Of a DNA stretch of 64,000 nt, positions 54,840-63,797 are shown one piece after another. Positions within the stretch are counted from its first letter, which is position 1; each line of letters starts with the position of its first letter. The position numbers and the translations under genes are program-made. Below the pieces are notes generated by a model that was not told the DNA's origin, searched no databases, and saw only the letters and a list, made by a program, of their open reading frames with translations. This DNA is from Comamonadaceae bacterium G21597-S1 (lineage in GTDB: Bacteria > Pseudomonadota > Gammaproteobacteria > Burkholderiales > Burkholderiaceae_C). The stretch covers positions 42,707-106,706 of the forward strand of contig JAPWHR010000018.1 of the NCBI GenBank assembly GCA_027214345.1, in the 5' to 3' direction.

Positions 54840-55787
54840 TCAGCTCGACGCATCCAGTGCATGTAGCCGCCGCTCCTGGCGGCGCACCAGCCGTTCGATG
54901 TCCGCCCGGTCGGCGGCCGACAGGGCGGGGCCGGGTTTGCGCACCATGGCCGATGCGATCGCGCCGCGCTGCACCATCAAGTGCTTGCGCACGGCCAGTC
55001 CGATGCCGGCTTGTTGTTCATACCGCGCCAGCGGCAGGTAGGCGTCGAACAGGTCGTGCGCGCGTTCCACGTTGCCGCCTGCGTGGGCGGCGCACACGTC
55101 CACCATCATCTCAGGATAGGCGAAACCGGTCATCGCGCCGTCAGCGCCGCGGCCGAGTTCCTCCGGCAGGAACAGGCCGCCGCCATTGCCGGCCAGGATG
55201 GAAGGCCGGGGCAGGTCGCCGCGCTCGCTGGCGGCACGCAGGGCCGAGAGTTTGGCCAGGCCGGGGCAGTCCTCGTGCTTGAGCATGACGCAGTTCGCCG
55301 CGCCGGAAAGGATGCGCAGCACGACACCGGTGGACATCTGGACGCCGGTGGACACCGGATGGTCCTGCAGCACCCAGGGCACGTCGGGGCCGAGGGTCTC
55401 GCCGACCATGTCGAAATAGGCGATGATCTGGTCGTCGGTGCGCAGGGTCGGCGCGGGCGCCACCATCACGCCGGACGCGCCCATGTCCATCACACTGGAC
55501 GTGAGTTCGCGCATGGGGGCAAAACCCGCCGCCGAGGCCCCGACCACCACCGGCACCTGTCCGGCCACCCGTGCCAGCACCTGCTTGACGAAGCTGCGCG
55601 ACTCCTGCGCCGTGAGCTTGGTCGCCTCGCCCATGATGCCCAGGATGGTCAGCCCGGTGGCGCCGCGTTCCAGGTAGAAATCGACCATGCGGTCGGTACT
55701 GGCCAGGTCGAGTGCACCGGTATCGGTGAACGGTGTGACGGCGATCAGGTACACGCCTTTGGCGTTGCGGTCGAGTTTGTGCGTCAT
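54840..55787 (-). CDS. DapA-family (dihydrodipicolinate synthase-like) aldolase/dehydratase
   Basis: A 315-residue class I aldolase-family protein. The Schiff-base Lys is present (NCVMLKHEDCPGLAKL). The usual GTTGE is GIMGE, and the segment that normally carries the catalytic Tyr (YNxP) reads LQDHPVSTG, so it is not a true DHDPS and probably has another substrate (2-keto-3-deoxy acid aldolases and dehydratases belong to the same family). The start at 55787 begins MTHKLDRNAKGVYLIAVTPFT. It ends eight bases before the diguanylate cyclase start. Confidence 0.88.
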   Translation of the reverse strand: MTHKLDRNAKGVYLIAVTPFTDTGALDLASTDRMVDFYLERGATGLTILGIMGEATKLTAQESRSFVKQVLARVAGQVPVVVGASAAGFAPMRELTSSVMDMGASGVMVAPAPTLRTDDQIIAYFDMVGETLGPDVPWVLQDHPVSTGVQMSTGVVLRILSGAANCVMLKHEDCPGLAKLSALRAASERGDLPRPSILAGNGGGLFLPEELGRGADGAMTGFAYPEMMVDVCAAHAGGNVERAHDLFDAYLPLARYEQQAGIGLAVRKHLMVQRGAIASAMVRKPGPALSAADRADIERLVRRQERRLHALDASS

Positions 55788-55904
55788 GCCAGTAGGTCGA
55801 TACGGTGAGGGCGCCTCGCCATGGAGGCGAAAAGGGGGAGTCGCGGCGAGCGCAAGCTTAGCATTGTGCGGGCAGCCTGGCGCATCGGTGTACAGTGGCT
55901 TCCC

Positions 55905-56318
55905 ATGGGCGACACCGCGCAACCGCTGCTGATCGACGAGTCCGAGGTCGAGACGACCGCGGTGCGGGCCCAGGGCGCCGGCGGCCAGAACGTCAACAAG
56001 GTCTCCAGCGCGGTGCACCTGCGCTTCGACATCGCCGCCTCCAGCCTGCCGGATCCGGTCAAGCAGCGTCTGCTGGCCATGCGTGACAAGCGCATCACCC
56101 AGCATGGCGTGCTGGTGATCAAGGCCCAGTCCTACCGCAGCCAGGACCAGAACCGGCTCGACGCGTTCGCTCGGCTGCATGAACTGGTGCAAAGTGTCGC
56201 CGTCGCCCCCCGGGAGCGGCGTGCCACCCGTCCGACGCGCGCATCGGTGCGGCGCCGGCTGCAGGACAAGGCCCGGCGATCCGAGATCAAGTCGGCCCGC
56301 GCCAGCCCGGCGGACTGA
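55905..56318 (+). CDS. arfB: Alternative ribosome-rescue factor B (peptidyl-tRNA hydrolase)
   Basis: A 137-residue class I release-factor-like protein with the catalytic GGQ in RAQGAGGQNVNKVSSAVHLRFD and a basic C-terminal tail that enters the mRNA channel of stalled ribosomes (RRRLQDKARRSEIKSARAS). It lacks the codon-recognition domain of RF1/RF2, as expected for ArfB/YaeJ. It is the first of two plus-strand genes divergent from the DapA-type gene. Confidence 0.94.
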   Translation: MGDTAQPLLIDESEVETTAVRAQGAGGQNVNKVSSAVHLRFDIAASSLPDPVKQRLLAMRDKRITQHGVLVIKAQSYRSQDQNRLDAFARLHELVQSVAVAPRERRATRPTRASVRRRLQDKARRSEIKSARASPAD

Positions 56319-56328
56319 GGCTTTTGCG

Positions 56329-57534
56329 GTGGCCGAGCCCATGGAACGCACCCCCGACCCCGCGCGGCGCGGCAGCGAGGATTTCTTCGCCCAGCTGCCG
56401 GTGCTGGCGCAGGCCAGCGACACCTTCGATGGCGCGCGTTACGGTGCCGCGCCGGACGACTGGGAGCTGGTCGTGACCGATATCGTCGGTTCCACGCCCC
56501 TGGTGGCGGCGGGCAAGCACAAGACCGTGAATTTCGTCGCGGCGATGGCGATCGCTGCACTGAAGAACCTGTGTGCCCCGACGCAGTTGCCGTTCCTGTT
56601 CGGCGGCGACGGGTCTGTGGTGATGGTGCCGCCCGCCCATGCGCTGGCCGCGCGCCAGGCGCTGGCGCGGGTCCGCGGGTTCGCCGCACGTGAATTCGGC
56701 ATGCAGCTGCGTGTCGGCATCTGCCCGGTGGGGGTGCTGCGCCAGTTCGGCAGCGACGTGCGGGTCGGCCGCTTCGAGCCCACGCCGGGCAACTCCTTCG
56801 GCGTGTTCCAGGGCGGCGGAGTCGGCATGCTCGAGAACGCGGCGCGGGGCCGGGGCGACGCGGCGCTGATAGCCCGTGTCGCCGTGCCCGAGGCGCTGGA
56901 CGACGGGCAGCCGGTCGACCTCGACGGGCTGTCGTGCCGCTGGAATCCGCTGCAGTCCGGGCGCGGTCGCATGCTGACCCTGATCATCCATGGCGCGGCC
57001 GATCCCGGCGCCGTGCATGCCGAGGTCATGCGGCTGGCGCGACAGGGGGGGGCGGCACCACCGGTTCGTCCGGATACCCTGTCCACCGGGTGGCCGCCGA
57101 AGGGCCTGATGCTCGAGGCGCAGGCGCGCAGGGGAGGTGGATTCCTGTGGACGGCGGTGCTCCGGCTTCTGGCGGAGACGCTGCTGGCACGGTTGATCTT
57201 CCTGTTCGGCAGGCCAGTCGGCGGTTTCGATCCCGGGCGCTACATCGGTGAGACCGCGAGCAACACCGATTTCTGCAAGCACGACGACACCGTCAGCTTC
57301 GTCATCGACTGTCCGCAGGATTGCATCGCCACCATCAAGACCTATCTGGACGGGCAGATGGCCGACGGGGCCCTGCAATACGGCATGAACGTGTCGCAGA
57401 CCGCGCTGATGACCTGCCTGGTGACCCATGCCTCGGGCGGCCTGCACGTGCACTTCGTGGACGGCGGGGATGGCGGCTACACCAGTGCCGCGCGGACGAT
57501 GAAGGCGAGGCGCGCGTCGGTATCGGCGGGCTGA
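56329..57534 (+). CDS. DUF3095 protein with class III cyclase-like motifs
   Basis: A 401-residue protein assigned to DUF3095 by overall pattern. The N-terminal half carries motifs that parallel class III nucleotidyl cyclases: LVVTDIVGSTPLVAAG (metal Asp), FLFGGDGSVVMVPP (second Asp), QLRVGICPVGVL, and GVGMLENAAR in the place of the VNxAAR motif. The C-terminal half (FGRPVGGFDPGRYIGETASNTDFCKHDDTVSFVIDC) is unlike any cyclase. A GTG start at 56329 has GAGG eight bases upstream; an ATG at 56341 is the alternative. It starts 10 bases after arfB. Confidence 0.78.
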   Translation: MAEPMERTPDPARRGSEDFFAQLPVLAQASDTFDGARYGAAPDDWELVVTDIVGSTPLVAAGKHKTVNFVAAMAIAALKNLCAPTQLPFLFGGDGSVVMVPPAHALAARQALARVRGFAAREFGMQLRVGICPVGVLRQFGSDVRVGRFEPTPGNSFGVFQGGGVGMLENAARGRGDAALIARVAVPEALDDGQPVDLDGLSCRWNPLQSGRGRMLTLIIHGAADPGAVHAEVMRLARQGGAAPPVRPDTLSTGWPPKGLMLEAQARRGGGFLWTAVLRLLAETLLARLIFLFGRPVGGFDPGRYIGETASNTDFCKHDDTVSFVIDCPQDCIATIKTYLDGQMADGALQYGMNVSQTALMTCLVTHASGGLHVHFVDGGDGGYTSAARTMKARRASVSAG

Positions 57535-57710
57535 CGCGGCAGCGCTGCAGGCGGTGCGCGCCCGACGCGCGCAGGCACTCCGGTTTCGGCAGCCGAAACG
57601 ACACGGCGCTTTTCTCCTGGCGACCAAGCTGCTAGCATGATCCGGCACATGCGCGCCGGGTGGTGGCTGTTCCGGCGATGGTCCCAACCGATTCACGAGG
57701 AAGACACACC

Positions 57711-58994
57711 ATGCTGAACCGTCGCACGCTCCTGCAGGCCGGCACCGCGTTAACGTCCCTTGCGCTTCCCGCGGCCGGCTGGAGCCAGGCCAAGCCGGAC
57801 AAGCTGACCATACTGTGCCACCGTGTGCACCGCTCGGTGCTCACCGGCGACAAGGGCGGCGACGCCACGGCCGAATGGACGCGGCGCCACGGCATCGGCA
57901 TCGAATGGATCACGCTCGATACCGGCCCCTTGCACGAGCGGCTGTTCCGCGAGTCCAGCCTGTCGTCGACCTCGGTCGACCTGGCCTTCCTGCTCAACAC
58001 CCGGGCCACGCCCAACGTCACGAATCTGCTCGAGCCATTGGACGGATTGATGAAGGCCGATGGCCTCGAGGACCCGGCCGACATGTTCCCGGGCCTGGTG
58101 GCCGCCATGCGGTTCGGTGGCAAGACGTATGCCGTGCCGCACCGGCACGCAACCACCGGGTTCCACTACAACGAGGCCATCTTCAAGGAGAAGGGTGTTC
58201 CGATCCCCCGGACCTTCGAGGACGTGATCGAGGCGGCCCGCAAGCTGACCTTCACCCGTGCCGACGGCAGCCAGGTGTTCGGGTTCCTGATCGAGGGCGA
58301 CAACTACCCGAACGTGATCGACATGGCGCGTGCCTACGATGGCGACTTCATCACCGGTGACTACAAGCTTGGCGTCAACGAACCGGCCATGCTGCGCGCG
58401 GTGCAGACCTTGCGCGACTTCTACGCCGCCGGCGTGATGCCGCGCAACTGGACCGCGATCAAGGGCGAAGAGGTCAATACCTGGATGCAGAGTGGTCGGG
58501 TCGCGATGACGATCACCTCGTTCGGCCGCACCCAGTTCTACAACGACAAGGAGAAATCCCGGCATCCGGGCGACATCAAGGTGATGGCCTTGCCGGCTTC
58601 GCGCGACCTGAAGGCGAAGTTCCCGCAGGCGGCGCCGGCCAAGACCGAATTCTGGGCGATGTGTATCCCCAAGAGTGCACGCAACAAGCCGGTGGCGTGG
58701 AGTCTGATCAAGGAGTTGTCGTCCAAGAGCAATACCGTCAAGGCGGCGCTCAACGGCAATGGGCCGGTACGCGCCTCTGCCTACAAGGACGCCGGGTTCG
58801 CCGCCAGGATGCCCTATGCTGCCGCCGAAGCGGCGACCCTGAAGGTGGCGCGGGTGCCGATTCCAGCCTTCGACAATGCGGCCAAGGCGGGCGACATCTT
58901 CGTCGAGGAACTGCAGGCCGCCGTGCTCGGACGCAAGGGCGTGGCATTGGCGATGGACGACGTGGCCAGACGAGTCAAGCCCTTGTTGCCGTGA
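57711..58994 (+). CDS. ABC transporter extracellular solute-binding protein (family 1)
   Basis: A 427-residue periplasmic binding protein with a twin-arginine-like leader (NRRTLLQAGTALTSLALPAAGWSQA) and a family 1 domain (KTYAVPHRHATTGFHYNEAIFKEKGVPIPRTFEDV). This class usually binds sugars, polyols or glycerol phosphates. A GAGGAAG ribosome site lies before the ATG. Its stop overlaps the next gene's GTG start as GTGA, and it opens a six-gene coupled operon. Confidence 0.92.
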   Translation: MLNRRTLLQAGTALTSLALPAAGWSQAKPDKLTILCHRVHRSVLTGDKGGDATAEWTRRHGIGIEWITLDTGPLHERLFRESSLSSTSVDLAFLLNTRATPNVTNLLEPLDGLMKADGLEDPADMFPGLVAAMRFGGKTYAVPHRHATTGFHYNEAIFKEKGVPIPRTFEDVIEAARKLTFTRADGSQVFGFLIEGDNYPNVIDMARAYDGDFITGDYKLGVNEPAMLRAVQTLRDFYAAGVMPRNWTAIKGEEVNTWMQSGRVAMTITSFGRTQFYNDKEKSRHPGDIKVMALPASRDLKAKFPQAAPAKTEFWAMCIPKSARNKPVAWSLIKELSSKSNTVKAALNGNGPVRASAYKDAGFAARMPYAAAEAATLKVARVPIPAFDNAAKAGDIFVEELQAAVLGRKGVALAMDDVARRVKPLLP

Positions 58995-60010
58995 ACGACG
59001 GCCAGCGCCTGACGGCCGGCCTGCCGCGGGTGCGGCTGGCGCACCTGCCCACTCCGATCGAGCCCGCGCCGCGGCTGTCCGCACAGGCCGGGGGGCCGCC
59101 GGTCTGGCTCAAGCGCGAAGATCTCAGCGGCCTGGCGCTGGGCGGCAACAAGGCGCGCCAGCTCGAATTCCTGATGGCCGACGCCCAGGCCCGCGGCGCG
59201 CAGGCCGTGGTCACCACCGCGGCGGTGCAGTCCAACTTCTGCCGTGCCTGTGCGGCCGCCGGGGCGATGCTGGGCATGCATGTGGGCTTGTTGCTGCGTG
59301 GCACCGGCACCGAGGAGCTGCAGGGGAACTACCTGCTCGACAGCCTGTTCGGCGCCGAGATGCGTTTCATCGATACCCGCGATCCGTATGACCCGGCGAT
59401 TGCGCCGACGCTCGAGCGCTTCGTCGCCGATCTGCGCGCGCGTGGCCTGCGCACGCAGGTATTGCACCTGCCGGGTGCCACCGGCACCCTGGGTGCGGCC
59501 GCCATGGTCGACACCGGCGAGGAAATGGCGCAGCAGTTCGCCGAACATGCCATCACACCACAGGCGGTGTTCCTGGCGGCAGGGTCGGGTCTGACCGTGG
59601 CCGGTGTCGCATTGGCGTTCAAGGCGCTGGGCCTGCCGACCCGTGTCGTCGGAATTTCCGTGCAACGCCCGGCCGGTTTCATCCTGCCATTGATCGTCGA
59701 GCGCGCGAATGCGGCGGCCGAACTGCTGGGCCTGTCGGTGCGACTGCAGGCGGCCGACATCGACATCGACGACCGCCATCTCGGCGACGGTTACGGGCAG
59801 GTGTCGGCGGCCGGCCTGCAGGCCATGCGACTGGCCGGCCGCACGCAGGGCATCGTGCTCGACCCGGTCTACACCGGCAAGGCCATGGCCGGCATGCTGG
59901 CCCAATTGCGCGAGGGCCGCTTCCACGGAGACGCACCGGTGGTGTTCCTGCATTCCGGCGGCGCGCCCGGCTTGTTTGCGCAGGCGGCGCAGTGTGGGGC
60001 GCCGGCATGA
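58991..60010 (+). CDS. D-cysteine desulfhydrase/ACC deaminase family PLP enzyme
   Basis: A 339-residue fold type II PLP enzyme. PLP lysine in LALGGNKARQLEFLMADA, then TTAAVQSNFCRACAAAGAMLGM, the AAGSGLTVAGVALAF phosphate-binding glycine motif and HSGGAPGLFAQ near the end. Relatives release ammonia and pyruvate or sulfide from D-cysteine, D-serine-like amino acids or ACC. GTG start overlapping the binding-protein stop. Genetic context (a sugar-type importer and an enolase) makes a D-amino-acid or amino-sugar-acid substrate plausible but unproven. Confidence 0.88.
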   Translation: MNDGQRLTAGLPRVRLAHLPTPIEPAPRLSAQAGGPPVWLKREDLSGLALGGNKARQLEFLMADAQARGAQAVVTTAAVQSNFCRACAAAGAMLGMHVGLLLRGTGTEELQGNYLLDSLFGAEMRFIDTRDPYDPAIAPTLERFVADLRARGLRTQVLHLPGATGTLGAAAMVDTGEEMAQQFAEHAITPQAVFLAAGSGLTVAGVALAFKALGLPTRVVGISVQRPAGFILPLIVERANAAAELLGLSVRLQAADIDIDDRHLGDGYGQVSAAGLQAMRLAGRTQGIVLDPVYTGKAMAGMLAQLREGRFHGDAPVVFLHSGGAPGLFAQAAQCGAPA

Positions 60011-61212
60011 CGATCCGGGCCAGCGCCGCGAGGGCCGCCGCCGCGCTGGCGCGCCCTGCCCGTGGCTCGCAGGGCGACAAGGCCGGGTCGCCGCTGACGA
60101 TCGCCGCCATCCGCGCGATCCCGCTGACCGCGCCGATGCAGTCGGGCACGCGGACCTCGCAGGCGACGTACGACAAGGTGTCGATCGTGCTGGTCGAGTT
60201 GCGCACCACCGATGGCATCGTCGGTTACGGCGAATGCCTGGGCCGCTTTGGCGCCACGGCGTATGCCGACTTCATCAACAGCGTGCTGGTGCCGCTGTTG
60301 CTCGGGCAGGATGCGTTCGCGATTCGCCGGCACTGGCTACGCATGCGCGCGGCGTTGACCGGCCGCGCCGGCGGCATGCTGATCGAGGCGATCGCCGGTG
60401 TCGACATCGCATTGTGGGACGCGGTCGGCAAGGCGCTCGGGCAACCCGTGCACCGCCTGCTCGGCGGCATGGGCCGCCAGGCCGTCGACTGTTATGCCTC
60501 GTCGATCAACTGGGCCGATGCGGCGACGATGCAGGCCCAGGCTCGCGCGGTGGCGGGGATGGGGTTCAAGGCGATCAAGGTCAAGCTCGGCCGGCCGGTG
60601 GAGCAGGCGATCGCGGCGGCCGCCGCCGTGCGCGCGGCGACCGGCGACGGAATGCGGCTGGGCGTGGATGCGAACTGGGCCTATACGCTGGACGAGGCAG
60701 TGCGCGTCGGGCACGCCTTGCATGACCTGGGGTACTGGTTCTTCGAGGAGCCCATTGCGCCCGAGGACGTCGCGGGTTATGCGCACCTGCGGCGCGCCTT
60801 GCCGATCATGCTGGCGGCCGGCGAGAGCGACTACACCGTCGCACATGCCGCGGAACTGGTCCGCGACCGGCTGGTCGGCATCATCCAGCCCGATGTGGCC
60901 CGCGCGGGCGGCATCAGCGAGACCCGCGACATTGCGACGCTGGCGCACGCGTTCCACGTCGGATACGCGCCCCACGTGGGCTGGTCGGGCGCGGTGTGTG
61001 TCGCAGCCAGCCTGCAGCTGGCCGCGGCGATGCCGGCCTTCACCAGTTTCGAATGCATGTTCATCGGCAACCCGCTGCGCGATGCATTGGCCAACGAGCC
61101 GGTCGGCGCCGCCTCGCAGCTGTCGCACGGGCAGCTGCCAGTGCCGACTGGACCGGGCCTGGGCATCACGATCAACCTGGATGCGGTCGAGCGTTACCGC
61201 GTGGACCGGTGA
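60007..61212 (+). CDS. Enolase superfamily protein (mandelate racemase/muconate lactonizing enzyme type)
   Basis: A 401-residue enzyme with an N-terminal capping domain and a barrel. The KxK base motif (AIKVKLG), metal ligands Asp in GVDANWAY, Glu in FFEEPI and Glu in AAGESDYT, then QPDVARAGGISE and PHVGWSG providing the Asp/His dyad of the mandelate racemase subgroup. It should abstract a proton alpha to a carboxylate; the substrate (acid sugar or hydroxy acid) is unknown. The ATG overlaps the PLP-enzyme stop (ATGA). The first 30 residues are an unusual Ala/Arg-rich extension. Confidence 0.92.
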   Translation: MTIRASAARAAAALARPARGSQGDKAGSPLTIAAIRAIPLTAPMQSGTRTSQATYDKVSIVLVELRTTDGIVGYGECLGRFGATAYADFINSVLVPLLLGQDAFAIRRHWLRMRAALTGRAGGMLIEAIAGVDIALWDAVGKALGQPVHRLLGGMGRQAVDCYASSINWADAATMQAQARAVAGMGFKAIKVKLGRPVEQAIAAAAAVRAATGDGMRLGVDANWAYTLDEAVRVGHALHDLGYWFFEEPIAPEDVAGYAHLRRALPIMLAAGESDYTVAHAAELVRDRLVGIIQPDVARAGGISETRDIATLAHAFHVGYAPHVGWSGAVCVAASLQLAAAMPAFTSFECMFIGNPLRDALANEPVGAASQLSHGQLPVPTGPGLGITINLDAVERYRVDR

Positions 61213-62081
61213 AGCCGTCAGGGCGCGACTGGGGCCTGGTGGCGCCGGCCCAGTTGCTGCTGACGGTTTTGCTGTTCGTGCCCTCGCTGTATGTGTTCTG
61301 GCTCAGCCTGACCACGTCGACCTACGGCCAGAGCCCGGTCTGGGCCGGTTTCGCCAACTATGCGATGGTGTTGTCCGACCCGTATTTCTGGACCGCGACG
61401 CTCAATACCGCCATCGTCGTGAATGCCGTGGTGTTCGGCGAGTTCCTGCTGGCGCTGGCGGTGGCGATGTTGTTCGCCGGCTGGATTCCGTGGCGCCGGG
61501 TCATGATCGCCGTCGTGCTGGCGCCGTATGCGATCAGCGAGGTCGTGGCGGTGGTGATCTTCAAGTACATGACCGAACCGTATGCCGGCCCGGTCACGCT
61601 GGCGCTCAAGGCCATCGGCCTGCCGACGCTGGACTGGGCGGTCGAACCCTCGCATGGGCTGGCCATGGTGGTGCTGTTGTCGATCTGGCACCATCTGCCG
61701 TTCACCTTCATCCTGCTGTATACCGCCTTGCTCGGCATTCCGCGCGAGTTGTACGAGGCGGCACAGGTCGATGGCGCCGGAGCCTGGCGCAAGTTCCGCC
61801 ACATCACGGTGCCGTTGCTGGTGCCCGCAATGCTGGTCGCGCTGGTGTTCCGCTATATCTTCGCGTTCCGCATCTTCTCCGAGGTCTGGCTGCTCACCGG
61901 CGGCGGGCCGGCACGCACGACCGAGGTGCTGGCGGTCTACCTGTATCGCCAGGCGTTCCGGTACTCCGATTTCGGCGCCGCGGCGGCCACCGGCTGGCTG
62001 ATGCTGCTGGCCTCGCTGTTGATGGGTTCCTGGTACATCTGGCAGATGTACCGACGGATGTTCGCGCATGGCCGCGCCTAG
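61209..62081 (+). CDS. Sugar-type ABC transporter permease (UgpA/MalF class)
   Basis: A 290-residue permease with six membrane segments and the EAA loop ELYEAAQVDGAGAWRKFRHITVPLL. The GTG start overlaps the enolase-family stop as GTGA. It is the first permease of an importer whose binding protein is at 57711; no ATPase gene is in view before the window ends. Confidence 0.92.
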   Translation: MKPSGRDWGLVAPAQLLLTVLLFVPSLYVFWLSLTTSTYGQSPVWAGFANYAMVLSDPYFWTATLNTAIVVNAVVFGEFLLALAVAMLFAGWIPWRRVMIAVVLAPYAISEVVAVVIFKYMTEPYAGPVTLALKAIGLPTLDWAVEPSHGLAMVVLLSIWHHLPFTFILLYTALLGIPRELYEAAQVDGAGAWRKFRHITVPLLVPAMLVALVFRYIFAFRIFSEVWLLTGGGPARTTEVLAVYLYRQAFRYSDFGAAAATGWLMLLASLLMGSWYIWQMYRRMFAHGRA

Positions 62082-62928
62082 ACGCCCGATGACCGCGCGC
62101 CGGGTCCGGCGCGGGCTGGTGCAGTTGCTGCGCATGCTGGCGCTGGCCGCGGTGCTGATGTGGTCCGGCTTTCCGATCCTGCTGGTGTTGTGGTCGTCGC
62201 TGCGAGAGCCGCGCGACATCTTCGGTGGCGGCGGCAGCCTGTGGGCATTGACGACGCGCAACTATGCCAACCTGTGGGAGCGCTGGCCGGACTTCTTCGA
62301 CAATCTGGTCAACAGCCTGGTGATCGCGTTATGCGCGACTGCATTGACCCTGGTCGTGTCCTTCCTGGCTGGCTACGTCTATTCGCGGCGCGATGGCCGA
62401 GTGCTGACCGCTTCGGCCTTCTTCATGATCCTGGTGCGCCTGCTGCCGCCGATCGTGATCACCTTGCCGCTGTTCCCCGCCGTCAACTGGCTGATGCTCA
62501 ACGACACCCGCACCGTGCTGGTGATCCTGTATTGCGCGTTTTTCCTGAGCCTGGGCACCTGGATCATGAAGGCCTTCATCGATCAGCTCCCGCGCGAACT
62601 CGAGGAGGCCGCCGCGATCGACGGTGCCGGCCTGTGGCAGACGCTGCGGTTGGTCGTGTTGCCGCTGTCCTATGCCGGCCTGATCGCGACCTCGGTGTTC
62701 ATCATGGTGTTCGCATGGAACGATTTCCTGTTCGCGTTCATCTTCACCGCGGTCGACGCCAAGACCGCGCCGCTGGTGATCTCCGAGATGGTCGGCGCCA
62801 TCGATGGGGTCGACTGGGGCATCCTGTTCGCGGCGGCCACGCTGCAACTGGTGCCCATCCTGGTGTTCGTCATTGTGGTGCAGAAATATTTGATCGCCGG
62901 CCTGACCGCCGGCACCGTGAAAGGATGA
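62068..62928 (+). CDS. Sugar-type ABC transporter permease (UgpE/MalG class)
   Basis: A 286-residue permease with six membrane segments and the EAA loop ELEEAAAIDGAGLWQTLRLVVLPLS. The start overlaps the previous permease gene by 14 bases. MalG-class proteins are the second half of the channel. Confidence 0.92.
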   Translation: MAAPRRPMTARRVRRGLVQLLRMLALAAVLMWSGFPILLVLWSSLREPRDIFGGGGSLWALTTRNYANLWERWPDFFDNLVNSLVIALCATALTLVVSFLAGYVYSRRDGRVLTASAFFMILVRLLPPIVITLPLFPAVNWLMLNDTRTVLVILYCAFFLSLGTWIMKAFIDQLPRELEEAAAIDGAGLWQTLRLVVLPLSYAGLIATSVFIMVFAWNDFLFAFIFTAVDAKTAPLVISEMVGAIDGVDWGILFAAATLQLVPILVFVIVVQKYLIAGLTAGTVKG

Positions 62929-62932
62929 CATC

Positions 62933-63796
62933 ATGACCATGCACGCTGCCGCCCACCCGACCCATGTCGATCCGCGGCTCTCGCGCTACGATCCGCTGCA
63001 GCGCGTGATCTACTTCGACGACTTCGACTGCGGCCTGAACGGCTGGACCACGCTGGTAGGCAACTACGAGGACTCGATCGAGACGATGACGCGCTCGTAT
63101 GCGCGCCACATGCAGCCGATGCTGAGCCAGATCACGCACTGGGACAGTGGCACCCATGGCGCCTTCGACGGCACCTATGCACTGAAGATCGCGACGCGTG
63201 CCGTGCCGGGCGAACGCAACACCGCGATCAAGCGCGTGACCTTTCGCAAGGCCTCCAGGATCCGGGTCGAGACGTATTTTGCGTTCAAGCCCGAGGCCAA
63301 CGAACTCAAGCTGTCGGACCTGGACGTGCGCTCGGTTGGCCTGTTGTTCGACCTGCAGGACGGCAGGCAGCGGGTCATGCCGCACCTGCGGTATCTCAAT
63401 GCGCTCGATGGACAACGCATGAACCGATGGCAGTTCAAGCAGCGCTCGACGCCGTTTCGCGCCATCGGCAGCCGCAGCGAAACCGTGACCCACGACCATC
63501 TCAGTCCGAACGACTGGGAGGACATCCCCGATGCCGGGCAGAAGCTCTGCTACAACGAGATTCCGACCAAGATCAACTGGCATTACCTGCGCTTCGATTT
63601 TGACCTGGCGACGATGCGCTGGCTCGAGTTCCAGTGCAACGACCAGACCTTCGCCTGCCCCGATGTGGGCTCGATCGCGATACCGGCCATGCCCAACCTG
63701 GCTTGCATGCTCAACCTGGTGTTCTTCTGCGAGTCCGACACCGCCAAGCGCAGCTTTTTCTATCTGGACAGCGTGCTGCTGTCGGGGGAGTTTTGA
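62933..63796 (+). CDS. Unrecognised 287-residue protein in the ABC/enolase operon
   Basis: I do not recognise this family with confidence. There is no signal peptide or membrane segment, so it should be cytoplasmic. It is rich in aromatic residues and charged pairs, beta-strand-like, with FDDFDCGLNGWTTLVGNYE near the N-terminus and a C-terminal FFYLDSVLLSGEF, and looks like a jelly-roll or concanavalin-type sandwich. It starts four bases after the permease stop and is clearly part of the operon, so a role in handling the imported compound is a fair guess. Its GC and codon pattern match its neighbours. Confidence 0.7.
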   Translation: MTMHAAAHPTHVDPRLSRYDPLQRVIYFDDFDCGLNGWTTLVGNYEDSIETMTRSYARHMQPMLSQITHWDSGTHGAFDGTYALKIATRAVPGERNTAIKRVTFRKASRIRVETYFAFKPEANELKLSDLDVRSVGLLFDLQDGRQRVMPHLRYLNALDGQRMNRWQFKQRSTPFRAIGSRSETVTHDHLSPNDWEDIPDAGQKLCYNEIPTKINWHYLRFDFDLATMRWLEFQCNDQTFACPDVGSIAIPAMPNLACMLNLVFFCESDTAKRSFFYLDSVLLSGEF

Positions 63797-63797
63797 C

